From Ficedula albicollis (lineage: Eukaryota > Chordata > Aves > Passeriformes > Muscicapidae): a stretch of DNA of 64,000 bases. The DNA lies in contig NC_021674.1 of the NCBI RefSeq assembly GCF_000247815.1, positions 83,444,513 through 83,508,512 on the forward strand. Reading direction: 5' to 3'. Made by a program: the position numbers and the translations under genes. The notes under the pieces were generated by a model. That model made no database searches. It saw only the letters and a list, made by a program, of their open reading frames with translations, and was not told the DNA's origin. Positions 47,935-60,447 of this stretch are shown one piece after another; positions within the stretch are counted from its first letter, which is position 1; every line of letters starts with the position of its first letter.

Positions 47935-49810
47935 CAGATCTGCAGGACACCATGTTTCATCATCTCTGCTGCTTATAGACCGAGGGATTTAATTTCTCTT
48001 TCCTGACAAAAGCATTGAACTGTTGTTCTTTACTCCCAGAGTGTCACTGATGTATTTGAATATGCATTTATTTATTTAGCTGTCACTTACAATTAAATTA
48101 GGATTTGATGCTGCTTATTGCATAGAAAACTTCTGACTATGGCATCTACAATGTAGAGTCTCTCACCTGATTTTTCTCTGCTATTTTTGTGTCTGTTCAT
48201 GTATCAGAGAGGAAATAATGGCTGTGCTCCTAAGAGGGAAAATGACTACTAATGGATTTGGTTGTATCAAATGGATTGTGAGAATGACATAACCAGCCGT
48301 AACAGGGCTGAGGTACCCAACACCAACCACAATAAACATGAAATTTATTGGCAGCAGAAATGAAAGTCATAACCCAGAGAGGAAGGTAAAATTATATAGA
48401 CTCAAATTGACTATGGAATAATAGTCCCATTCTTTCTTATGTTTTCTCTCAGCTAAGAAATAAACCTTTAACATCACATCTTTTTCAAAACATCATTTGA
48501 AGATAAAAATAAGTGATTTTGTTGACATAGTGTCTCTTTCTACTGAGAGCTCTAGCAAAAGAGATCTAGTAGATATTGTCTTTCTGGAAAAGTCAGATTA
48601 AAATCCACTGTCTGCCAGTGCCTTCCACATGGAAGAATGTATTAAAGAGTAAGACTTGTTTTATGCCTTTATAAGTCAACAAAGATGGCTATGAATTTAC
48701 ATGCGTCCTTTAATAGGCTCCCTGACTTGTGCTTTGGAAAAAGGTGGCAGTAAAGCTTTACTGTATCAGAGTTATGGGGACATATTTCTTTGGTTCTTAC
48801 TGGACAAACTTTCAGCATTCATGGTGTCAGACTCAGTAGGACCAATAACATTTAATAGCTAAAATTTTCATAAAGTTTTCAGGCTTTAAAATGCCACTGT
48901 AATTTCTTCTGTCTCGAGATATTCACAATAAGTTTGTGGCACGTGGCAGTGATTCAGCAAGGGAAGGGTGACTTCTGCACAACAACTTATTAATGAGATG
49001 AGTTTATCTTTTACTCAGGTGCTTGACTTCTCTCATGTAGTAGTTTTGTAGACAACCTTTTTTTAGCAAACTTCAAGAGATCAAAATAGAGGTAGGAAAC
49101 AGGGAATATGTTAGTGCATGGAGAGATGAATAACATGGTTAATGTTGGTAAGAAAAAAATAGATGGAATTTTTTCCTGGAATTTTGGAATTCTATTTATT
49201 TTGCAGAAACCTCATTTTGGAGGAGAAAGATGGCGCCATGTTGAAATATCACATTGCAAGTCTCCACCTGTGACTTCTATGTCCATTGAACCAAACTATT
49301 CAAAACTCAGTTCTCAGAGGAAAAGAAAGCCCTGAGCAGTAAGTGGAACTATATTCAAGTCTTAAAATGTTTCTTTTGGTTACAGTGCAAAATTAAAATT
49401 TCAAAAATTTTTGGGATTAAAAATCTTTAGAGCACACAGCTCAGATAAAAGAATATGATGGTATTACTTAATTTTTGAAACAAAGTACTTTGAACACAGA
49501 AATTTAAACTTTTTTCCTCAAATAAAAAATTTTAGCAAGTCAAGGTGAGAATTGTTAATTGAAAAATTTCTCCCCTGCTCCACAAAGAAGTCTTAGATGG
49601 CTTTGACTGCATTTGTGAATAGCATTCTCTGAAAGGAGCGAGTTGTACTCTCTGCTCCACCTTTCATGTTCATGAGAATGGCTACTGCACGCTCAGAGCT
49701 TCAAACAGCCAGTGCTGTCACTTTTGAGAAAAAACAACAAAATTAACTGCATAGTTTATCAAGATATTATAAAAATTTCAAGACCAAATTTTTGAAGAAT
49801 GCTTTGACTC
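47935..49810. other. AT-rich non-coding stretch, nothing recognised
   Basis: No repeat family or gene is recognised. Confidence 0.45.
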
Positions 49811-49935
49811 ATGGCCTCTCTATTATGAACTTAGTTTGTATGAACTTGTATGAATACAAGTTAAACTATTCAGAATGGCCTCTCTATTATGAACTTAGTT
49901 TGTATGATATTGAATACAAGTTAAACTATTCAAAG
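49811..49935. repeat. Tandem duplication, 2 x about 62 bp
   Basis: The segment atggcctctctattatgaac at 49811 recurs at 49875. There is a small indel or rearranged part around tgtatgaacttgtatgaa in the first copy. Confidence 0.9.
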
Positions 49936-52000
49936 ATGAGGCAATAAAAAAATATGGATTACTCAGAACTCTGCACAGCCAGGCATATTTCCTTCTTACA
50001 TACCCATTGTCAACTGATACTTGCCAGCTCTGCTGTCATGTATCCATCTACTTATTGGTTATTTCATATCATCGTGAGCCAACTTCCCCTGTCCTAGTGC
50101 TGCCCACAGATGGAACAAAAAGTCAGGCTCACATTTTGTTTTGTTCTCCTTGGAAAAAGAAAAAGGAATTATCTCTGGAATAGGAGTGACAGGATCAAGC
50201 AATATTGTAATGGTCACAGTCAAAGCAGAACCACTGAATGTGTCATTTTGTCAGCGTGCACTGTCTGAAATCTGTCTAGCTTTAGAGTTGAAATAAATCC
50301 ACCAGTAAAATAACATCTTATACCTTAAAAACTTCTCTGGCTGTTATTAGCCCAGAGGAATTTTTTCATCTCAATTTTATCAATCATATTAAACTGATAG
50401 GAAAGTTTATTAACTATTGTACGTGCTTACTATGGCTATTCTGAAGAATTTACTCAGTGATTGGGAGAGAAATAAAAAAATATTTAATCTGCATGACCAC
50501 CATGTTGATGTATTACTTGATACCACATATATATATAAACACTTCTTTATTGACATAACTGTCTCTTCCTGAGCAGACTGCAGTAGTTTAGTTAAATTAG
50601 TGTTGCTATCAAGGCAGCTAAATGGAGAAAAGTGAATGCCAGACACAGAGAAGGGCAGGTAATTTCTGTCACTCCTTTGAAAAGTGGTTTCTCCAATCAA
50701 CAGCAGATTTCCGTGAACCTTCTTACAGAACCTACAATAAATGAAATGTCATTTTTATGGATAATGATGCTATTTGCTCTAGAGAATTCTACTTTTACAA
50801 GAGCTGTTTCAGAACTTGCTCGTCTTGTCTCCATCAACCTTATGTTTCTCTGCATCAAAGATGTTAACTGAGTCCTATAAAGTAAATATTTAAGGATCTT
50901 GGGAATCATTTGTTCAAAATTTTGCATGAGCTCTTTCAGTAGCATCATTTTTTGTCAAGATGTACTGGCAGTACAAGAGAGGAATGATTTTCCCATTGGA
51001 AACAAGGAAGCCTTAAATTAGTTCTTTTCATTCTGCCCTTGATAGAGCAAAATGTTTTTTAGGCTTTGTGTAGGCTACATTTTTACTCCCTGGGAGCACC
51101 CAGATCTGCAAAAAAAGAAACAGCATTGCACTAATTCCGTTTTCTTGTTTCCTTTTAAATTTCAGCATCGTGACTGTGCTTGAGCATCTGGACCTGACTG
51201 CACTTCTGTCAGGGGACCAACTCCCACATGCTCTTCCTTCCCTCACCCTTCCCTGTTTCCTTCTTACCCCCGTCCAGAAGTCACTTTCTTGAGAAATGAG
51301 AAAGCTATCAGCATGTCCCCATGCTTCCAGGGCAATTGCAATCTGTCTTTGCTCTCAGAGGTGGGTAATTCTGCTTTCTTTTATGGGCTGGTCAGAAAGC
51401 AGCAGCAGAACTGACTCCAGGAGGGCTGGAGCTGTCCCTGGGCTGTGTGGGTAGCACAGGTGCATGGCTGTGGAGGAGGACTGATGGGAGGTGGTGGGTG
51501 ATGGGGCAGAGCCCAGGGCCACCCACTGCCAGCCTGCCCAGCTGAGACAGGCCTTGAAAGGCTGTAAAATCTTACACGGTCGGTGAACGCTGGCAGAGAA
51601 AGGGAAAGGCATCCAGCTGCCATGGCTGCTCTCTTTCTGGAAGAAAAAAATATAAATTGCACTTGTGCTTTGAGAGTGACTTATTGTTGCCCTGTTTCTC
51701 TGCCTGTTAAAGGCATTTTGTTTCTCTGCCTTTAATAAAAGTAAGCCATTTGTTTCCTCTTTGCCAATGGGCACAGTTTGCTCCCCAACTCCTTTGCTCT
51801 GCTCATTGCACCAGGATAATTTCCCCTGGCTTCTGGGTGAGAACTTTTGCTGCTTTAGCAGTGATTTAATTTAGATGTGAACCCACCTGTTACCATTTCC
51901 ACTCAGGTCTTGGTGGGATGGTTAAGAAATGGCTCATATCAACCACAGTCTGATGCTCAGTGTTTATCCAGTACCTGTTTAAGAGGTGATGGTTAGTGTT
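49936..52000. other. Non-coding stretch, one more GC-rich part
   Basis: 51400-51620 is richer in G and C than its surroundings. Overlapping ORFs there (up to 139 codons, minus strand) have no recognisable protein sequence. Confidence 0.4.
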
Positions 52001-52148
52001 GAACTGCCAGAGTCACCCAGACTTGAAGGGACAGCTGGAAGGAGAAAGACTCTGCATCCTTCTACCAGACTGAGAACTGCCAGAGTCACCCAGACTTGAA
52101 GGGACAGATTTGAAGGCGAAAGACTCTGCATCCTTCTACCAGACTGAG
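52001..52148. repeat. Tandem duplication, 2 x 73-75 bp
   Basis: The segment gaactgccagagtcacccag at 52001 recurs at 52074. The copies differ mainly at acagctggaaggag versus acagatttgaaggcg. Confidence 0.92.
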
Positions 52149-55100
52149 AATGGCAGTCTGTGCTGGGGGAACGTATCTGAGAGACAACCAGACCCAATAC
52201 CTTTGAAGATGAGGCTTCTCTTGTGCCTAGTCTTGCTTTATCTGCTGAAAGATTTTTAATAAAACAGTTGAAAATAGTATATTAATGCCCTTTCACAGTG
52301 TGACAGAGATTTGAATCACAGATTTTTTTTTAATTTTTTTTTAATAAACAGAATGTTGTTGAATTTCTACCAACATTTCTAACACTGCTTAGAATTTCAA
52401 AATCAGCTTTGGACTGGAAAAATTAAATCCAACAATGAAGGAAAATATTCAAATCCCCACACCCCCCCAAATAAAAGGAAAGAGGAAAAAAGTGATATGT
52501 CACTTTAATATTAAAGTTAAAAGGCTTTGAGAGAGAGCAGAACTTTGCAGAAGAGAAAATGATGGGGGTGACAAATCTTTAAAGGAGGGAAAATGGAGTA
52601 CTATTTTTAAAATTCTTCTATTCTTTTCAGATTGTGGTATTTTATAGAGCCTTACAGATGACAAAGCAGCTGCTTCCCCTGAGCCTCACAATGCTTTCTC
52701 CACACACCACTGGGCTGGTTTTTTTTTTTTTTTCTTTTTGTGTCACATTGATCTTCTCTTGTTGTGCTGCCTCTAACATGCCGTTAGGTGCCTCTGGCTG
52801 CCAATAGTGAGGAACATCAGGTTCTTGTGTTTAAACTGCCATTAGGCTCTTCCTGACATAGCTTAAAACATTAAAGTTTGTGTTGACTCTTTGAAGATAT
52901 TTTGAGAGGTTAGGATTACCTTGTTACTGTTTTTACTTCTTGTGCTGAAGGAGTTTCTAGGGACCCTTGTCCAGATCTGTTGTGCTGGAATTGCACAAAT
53001 GGAAATTTAAAGGCAGCCCCTGTCTCCCAGAACTTGCCTTCGAACGACTGAGACATAAAAAAGGGAATTACTATCCCTAATTTACAGCAGAAAGTTTTCC
53101 ACTGCTGCACAGAAAAAAAAAAAAAAAATTGTACTATAAGCTCCAGATAGAAGTAATGTGGGCAAAGGAGAATGATACTACATCTATCCTAAAAAACCCA
53201 CCTTCTTACAACCTTTAGGGTGAAATTATGTGCTAAGGCAATAAAACAAGCTACCCACAGTAGCCACCAAGTGCAAACAGTTAATCAGTCATATGAACCA
53301 GCTTGGCAGCTTTCATTCATTCTTAAGATGTTGGTTGCTGCCCCTGGTCCCCAAAAATCACTATGACTTGCTCACCTCTTTTCAGGGGTAGACCAATAAA
53401 GCTCATGCTGCCCAATGTGCTGCAAAGTAACTTCTGTAAATATGTGCAAAACAGCATTATTGTCCCCCCCTTGGATCTTGCCTTAAAATAGCCCTCTATG
53501 TCTGTAATTTCTGCCAAGGCTTGATGAGGATGTGCCTCTGGTGTGTGGATGATGTCTCACCAATGTCTCATCAATGTCTGATGGGTTCCTATCTGCCTGG
53601 AAGCACCTGTTGTCTCTTGCTAAGGCTGTGGGTGGCCAGAACATCAGCTCCAACCTTTAGAGCTCTTCACACAACAGAAACCTAGTAAATGTTGGTTTTC
53701 TAGGTCCTGTAGTAATACAAACAATAATAACAAATAATAATAATGATAAGAAGCATTGAGAAATCTTTCTTTGACTGCATCTCTATGCTTATAGGCTCAA
53801 ATACCCTTCCCCTGCCCCTGATTTCTACCACCCTGGAACATGCTTAACAAAGCTTGCCATGTGTGGGAGCAATTTGCAGCCACTAATATTAAGGATGCCT
53901 GTATTTAATAATTGAAAAGAATTAGCATAATGCTCGACTCATTGAATTTCTTGGGGAAACAGTAACCTCCAGTGGTCATTTAGAGTCCAGTCATGTTCTA
54001 ACAGACTTCAGTGAGTACAGTATTCGGTCCTTAATTTATACCTGGCTTTAAAATTTTCCTTGAAGCCCTAAATTATACATTCATAACCAATTTCTCATAG
54101 AGCACATAGATGCTAGGACTGTGCTCTTCAAAAGGTTTATCTTGCAGTTATTTACCTTTGCCAAGGGCCTTGAGATTCAGAAAAAAATTCCCTGTGAAAA
54201 TGAAAAGTAATATCAATTTTTAGTGGAAAGTGAAAACTTTTTTAAGGAAACAGTACAATTCATACAGTGTCTGAACTTGACTTAGGAATGTCATCTAAGT
54301 GCCAAGTGAATAGATCTTTTTAAAGTGGGAGACATCCTTCAGTTAGTGGTAAGGGCTAAGACAATTTTCTTATGTATTTTAAATTGGTTAGAGGTTAGAA
54401 GTGAGACCTGCATTTAGGAATGCTCTAATTTGACCAGTCAGCAATCAAAGGGAACAGGGGTTGAAGAGACCTTGGGATGACTCCTACCCTGTGTCCTTCA
54501 ACCATGTTACCTCTCAGCTTCCTTCAGGCTGCCTTCCCACAGTACAGAGGGAAAGGGAAGGTCAGTAAGGTTTTATGTTCCCTTAGGGTTCCTTCTTATG
54601 TTAAAGACCCTGACTGTTTCTGGCATGGTACTGGAGCTGCTGTGTGTTGCTGATAGTGGAAGGCTTGCAGGAGCTGGCACAGCTGTTCATTTCCTTCAGG
54701 GAAATTACTGCCTGAGAGCTCAGAGGCTAAATCTTCAGAGTGCTACCTGGGGTTGCAACAAATGGATCTGGACTAGCAGAGCATAATTAGCTTTTCTGTG
54801 CCTGTGTTTTCAAAGGGTTGAGGGTACACCACTGAATATGGCTTGGGTGGGGCCACATGTATTCCTCCCAAGTTTTTTAATGTTGATTATCCACAGGGCG
54901 AGGTAAATTATTATCATCTTCACTTGATAACTGAGGACCATGCAAGTGCATGTGTTTATATTTATGCTTCTGGTCGGGCACTGTTTATGTAACTACTGCA
55001 AACTGCTCAGAGCTTCCAGCTCCCCAACCTGTCAAACTGGGATCAAATGTATTAAACCCCCTGCATTTCAGCTGGCAGTGCACACCCAGGTGGCTGGAAA

Positions 55101-56526
55101 GGCAAAGGGAGAGCCAGCAGAGAGAGAGATCTTGTCTGATGGCTGATAGCCAAGATGCCTGCTCTGTCTGTGCCTTTCCAGGTGCCTCTGTTACCTTATT
55201 CCCATCTCCTGAATGGACAGCTATCCACTTCTGCTTTTGGAGAGTAAAGCTCTTCCCTGAAGTCCACAGGCTCATCCCTGTTGCTGACACATCCTGTTCA
55301 TCCACCACAGTAAAAGGCACTCTGCTGTGCCTCTGCTGTGAGGCTGAATTCTGCTCCCCCTGGAGACACCGCTTGGACTGAGGGCTTGCATGAGAATGAG
55401 ATGGTGCTGAAGCAGGAAAACAAAAACACTAACAAAATTAAATTTTGGAGCAGATAGCTGAAAGCAAAAAAAAAAAAAAAAAAAATTAAAAAAAGGCAGA
55501 AAGGTAGCAAGCTGTGACTAATACGGGAAATAGGTAACAAAAAGAGCAAAGTTAAAACATGAGTAATTAAAAAAGACCACAGGCAACACAGTCAGCCTTA
55601 TTTATGCCACAACTGGTTTTGCTCAGGGAGAAAGCAAAGGTGAAACAGATGAACTATGAGCGCCGAACTCTCAGCCCTGCCTTCTTTCAATTAAGGATTA
55701 TTTCTTATCTGTATTTTTTCTAATGAGGACTGCAAACCCCGATTGGGGATTTACCAACAGTTTCCCTTCATTTTTTTTGTTTTTCTTGCCTTTTTTTTCT
55801 CTATGGCATTGTGATATTTAACATCTTTGTCTCTCTTTAAATGGGCCATTTGCAGGAAAATTACAGTACATGCCTGTCTGAAGTACCAGTGAATTGAATA
55901 CTCAGAAGACAGAAAGCGATGCTCTTCTTAAATCCAGGCTATGGGTCAAAGAAACAAAATATGTACTAGTGAGATTGACGGGATGGGTGAGGACATATTT
56001 CAAATTAGAGACTAGTGTCAACAAGAGGGGATGTATAATTCAATCACATTGGGCTTTTTTGCAGTAAATGTATAGTTCTCATTTACTTTTAAAATATAAT
56101 AATTCCTACACCATCTGGCAGGGAATTTAAGTTTTCTTTATGCAAAGATGGGATTGAGGTTCCATGCTATTAGATGCTACATGAACCCTGGAAATATGCC
56201 TTCCTATAGGTGGTCTTTTCCTAAATTATATGCATTGGAAACAGGTCATTGTGGAACAAAAACTCGGTACAGTTGTAAGCACTATACATGTTAGTGGTAA
56301 ATGGGAAGAAAGATCTAAGAATCAGCCTGTCTAGACTGTAAAAGTAAATAGTACCAGTCTTCTTCAAGACTGATCTGGAAATGTGCTGAAACAAACTGAT
56401 TATATTGATGTCCTGAGAAGATTCCCTGACACTGTCCATGGAACCCAATAACATGAGTAGTTACAAAGCTGAATGTGAAAATCTCCTTGAGCTATTACAG
56501 GAATCCTATAGGTTTATTGAAGTCCT
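52149..56526. other. AT-rich non-coding stretch with A and T tracts
   Basis: Homopolymer-rich tracts lie at about 52322-52344, 52719-52739 (T), 53113-53128 (A) and 55466-55485 (A). No gene, CR1 or LTR is recognised. Confidence 0.45.
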
Positions 56527-56553
56527 TCTTTCTCTCTCTCTCTCTCTCTTTCT
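56527..56553. repeat. (TC)n microsatellite
   Basis: A short run of about a dozen TC units ending in tttctttt. Confidence 0.9.
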
Positions 56554-59130
56554 TTTAAAAATTACTGCCTTCAGAATTTAATTTCTGTATATTAATGGCA
56601 TATGTGGAAACAACGGAAAATCAATATGGTATTTCTGGATACAAAGACATACATAAATATGACTTTGTCCATGATTAAGAAAGATTTATATTTATTCAGT
56701 CCCTGTTTCATTTTTCTGCTCTCTGCACAGTCCAATGGTAACATAAATAATATTAAAACAATGCACTGACTCACTTTCATCCATGTTTCTTGTTAGTTAA
56801 ATTATTAATAAACACTTGGTGCAAAACTGATTTCAGCTAAATTTAGCAGTCTGCAGTGCATATATTTATATCTGATTTAGCTTTTTAGGGCGCCCTTTAT
56901 AGTCAGTGTGGGGAAAAACAATCCCAAGGAGTGTTGCACATCATGAGTTTTAGGTTCATTGCTTAAATGAGATGAACTATGCCCTAAAACACTCATCTTC
57001 CTCCAGCTAGATCTCTTGCAGATGTCTTAATTTGTAGACATTAATTTTACCCTTTGTTCAGATAGTGTAATTTCTGTGAGTACCTGGATCATTACTTACA
57101 ATCATGTCTAGCCTGAGGTAGCTGAAGGCACTCTTCTCCTGTGGCATGGAGTGCTGCAGGGAGTGATCTCCCTTCACGAGCACTCACTGGCTGATAAAAT
57201 AGCCACTGTTTTTTATGAATGTCCATGGTTGCTTTTGTGAAGGCGCCTTATTCTACTCCTGCTGTGTTAAATACCTATCAGATTCAGTCTTTCAAAAAAA
57301 AGAAAAAAAAAAAAAAGGAGGCAGAAGCATGCTCAATGCCATTACTCAGGTTTCCCTCGTGTGGGAAAAGGGTTTGAGAAGCTCCCGCTGAGCAGAAGCT
57401 GGAGCAGCACCTCAGGCACTGAGGAGACTACAGTGGATAGGAGGGTGCCTTGTGGTTGTAAATGTATCCAGGGTTAAGCCATAGAAGAGAGGAAATTTTA
57501 AAATTTTATTTTTAAAATTATGGTTTCTTTGGAGGTCTGTGAGTTTTGGCTCAGCCTCATGTCAGTTGCTCAAGTCCTTTACTGAATGTAGCTGTTAATA
57601 ATATTTACAACACAGGGATTTATAGACACATTTATTCTGGAGGAATCTAATCACTGCATTGCTTTCGTAAATGTGGCTGTATCAGAAGCAAACAGTGCAT
57701 GAATTATATGTCTTGGCAGGATTGATCATGCCCTTAGGAACTAACAGCAGCACCCAGAGAACAATTACATTCTCCTGCTCCCAATAATGAAGTATTATTT
57801 AGAAACAGAAAGTCATTATGTAAAACTTTGAGAAATGATACAATTACATTACATTACACACACTTTTGTCATAGACCTGGCTTACTACATAAAATTTAAA
57901 TGCCTTCTGAGAGGGGATTCTGTAGTGCTGGTTTCCTGCTCTTGTGCTCCCAGGCACTTTGCCTTTCTGTTAAATGATGAAAGAGAACCGTTTAGGGTTG
58001 GAAATATCATATACTCTGAAAATTCTAAAACCTCACTTATAAAAAGAAGTAGTGCTTGAAAACAAGCAGTAATCATATTAATATTCAGTCTATTTCATAT
58101 TAAATAATCTGTTAATTTGCCAGTATCTATTTTATATTTTGGTTTACCATTTTATTACAGCAATATGTAATTCAAAGAAGTGAACACAAGCATCATTATT
58201 TCTAAGGTTATCCATCCTGTATAGTGAATTTGATTTCTTCTTTAAATCTGTAATTGTTTACAGATTTCAATTTAAGCCATAAATTTTTTCTTCTATTCGC
58301 ATAATATTTGGTCTTTGTTTTGCATTCTGGTTTCAACAGATGCGTGGCAGGAGCTGTGTGATGGGAAGGAAAATGTGTCAGTCTGGTTTGTGCAGCATTC
58401 AGCAGTGCAAGGCAAAGCTCTGGTGAGGGGCTGAAATGTGGGGTGGGGCAGATGCCAGCCCTGCATGGAGGCAGACAGGGCAAGCAGGCAGCATCGTGAA
58501 TGGCCAGGGTAGGTCTGCTCTTTCACCACCTCTTCTGCTTTAGCTACAGCAAGTGAGACTGGGAGAATAGACTGGTGGGAAAGGCTAACACAGCATTTCC
58601 AAAACATCTAAGTTACACTCCTAAATCTTAAGGATTTTTACCTGAGGCTAGAACTGCAACAAACATGAGTTAGTGCCTGAGCAACCTGGCATTGTCTGAG
58701 TTTGTTTACACAAGCTTTTCCTCGAAGGAGAGAGATGTTAAACATGTTCCATAGCAACCTTCCTACACCTTTTATTTAACTAGGACTCTGCCATAGTGTG
58801 AAGAGTTCAATGCTTATTCTTAGAGAAGCTCCCCGGACCTCATAGGAAAAGCCATAGGAAGTTCTGTCCTATGGAAAAAAAATAAGAAACTGTTTTAAGT
58901 GCATCAACAGTCTGTTATTTAAAGGCAGTTGCTTCCACGCTGCTATTTCTGTCTCAGTAATTGATTGTGGATGGTTTTAGTAAATGTGTTGCATCAAGAA
59001 CTCACTAACATGAGTGGAATTGAACCAGGGTTGGTTTTATCACCCACCATCTCCTAGTATTTTCTAATGGGTTGCGTTGCATGTTGCTTTTTAAAATAAA
59101 TTCTGTGACAACCACATTATACTAACAGCA
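56554..59130. other. AT-rich non-coding stretch
   Basis: An A tract lies at 57294-57317. No element or gene is recognised. Confidence 0.45.
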
Positions 59131-59150
59131 TGTATGTGTGTGTGTGTGTA
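59131..59150. repeat. (TG)n microsatellite
   Basis: tgtatgtgtgtgtgtgtgta; short and imperfect. Confidence 0.85.
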
Positions 59151-60382
59151 TTTGCACACTGGGAGAGTGGAGCTCCATCAGAAAACTTGTGAGAAGCCTG
59201 GTGCTCCGAGGGAGGCTGATGAGACCTGGTTAATCATTTACATGTTTGAGATTTTCTGCCAAGTCTTGCAGCATAGAATCACTGAAGTAGTTCCCTATCA
59301 TAACTGATTACTTCAGGAGGCTGTTTAATGCCCACAGCACTGGAATAATATATAAACCAGTCTACCTTACCCTCCTAGGAGCCATTTTCCAACTTCTTAG
59401 TCACAAGCATTGCTGAGAGCCCTAAAAATGTATTAAAATTTTAAATAGATGGAAGCCCCCACAGATTTGTTGTGAGAATAGCATGGTTGCATTTTGACAG
59501 TATTTAACCTTTATTTCAATTATTATCATGAATATAATGCCTTATTCCCTTCTAGATCCTATCCAAGCTAATAAATTGATGTTGAAAGTATTACATTGCA
59601 GAAGACTGTCATTAGCATCTCACACAAGCTGCATTTTTGATGTGGCAGTCAAACTGAATTAAACCATGCACAGACACAGTGTGATATCTCAGTGACTACC
59701 TACTTTCCCACCATCCCGGGGGGGGACTTTGTATGAAATTCAGTGCCATAGAGCTCCTGACACCTTCCCATTTGTTTTTAATCCAACCCTTTCTATGATC
59801 CCCAGGCACAGAGCAACTCTTGTTTCCTGGATGTTGACTCTCTCTATACACATCTTTGTTCCCAAATTTCTCATGGTCAAGTTATATTAGAACATGCTCA
59901 GCACTGCTGGTGACCAGCAGTGACACTTGGTGCAGTTCCAGATGCTGGACAGCCCTGAGATGCAGGAAGCTGCTTCAGTCTCTCATCTGCCAAGTGATGC
60001 CTTCTCTCCTCTCTGCCTGCTAACAAGCGTGAGATGGTTTTTGTTTTTTTTCTATCTTGCCTGATAAAATGTCTGTGTACTTCCCACTTATTTCTGGAAA
60101 GCTGCACTGCATTTCAAAATTGCTAGCTCATTTGTAAAGAAACAGTAGGTTTCAAGTTCTGCAGTGGTTTGTTTTTCAGTCAAAGGCTTTGCTCCTGGAC
60201 ACAAGTCATTACAGGAGATTATTCACTTACTTTGGAAAGAAAATCCAAACCACAATCAGTTATTAGTTGTAGTGGTTGCAGTGAAAAACCCAAAAGTCGT
60301 GACTCGGATTACCCCAATGGCAAATTAGAATGTAAGTAAAAAATATGCAGTATTTATTTTTTTTTTCAAATTCTAACAGAAT
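59151..60382. other. Non-coding stretch, nothing recognised
   Basis: No repeat family or gene is recognised. Confidence 0.45.
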
Positions 60383-60399
60383 TATATATATATGTGTGC

Positions 60400-60442
<43 letters not shown>

Positions 60443-60447
60443 TATAT
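60383..60447. repeat. Compound (TA)n-(CA)n microsatellite
   Basis: A TA run, then tgtgtgca, a longer TA run to about 60420, then eleven CA units to about 60442, ending tatatg. Confidence 0.93.

Noticed and set aside
51355..51774. 139- and 93-codon overlapping minus-strand ORFs in a GC-richer patch
   Set aside because: Two frames are open at once because of composition. No splice or protein evidence.
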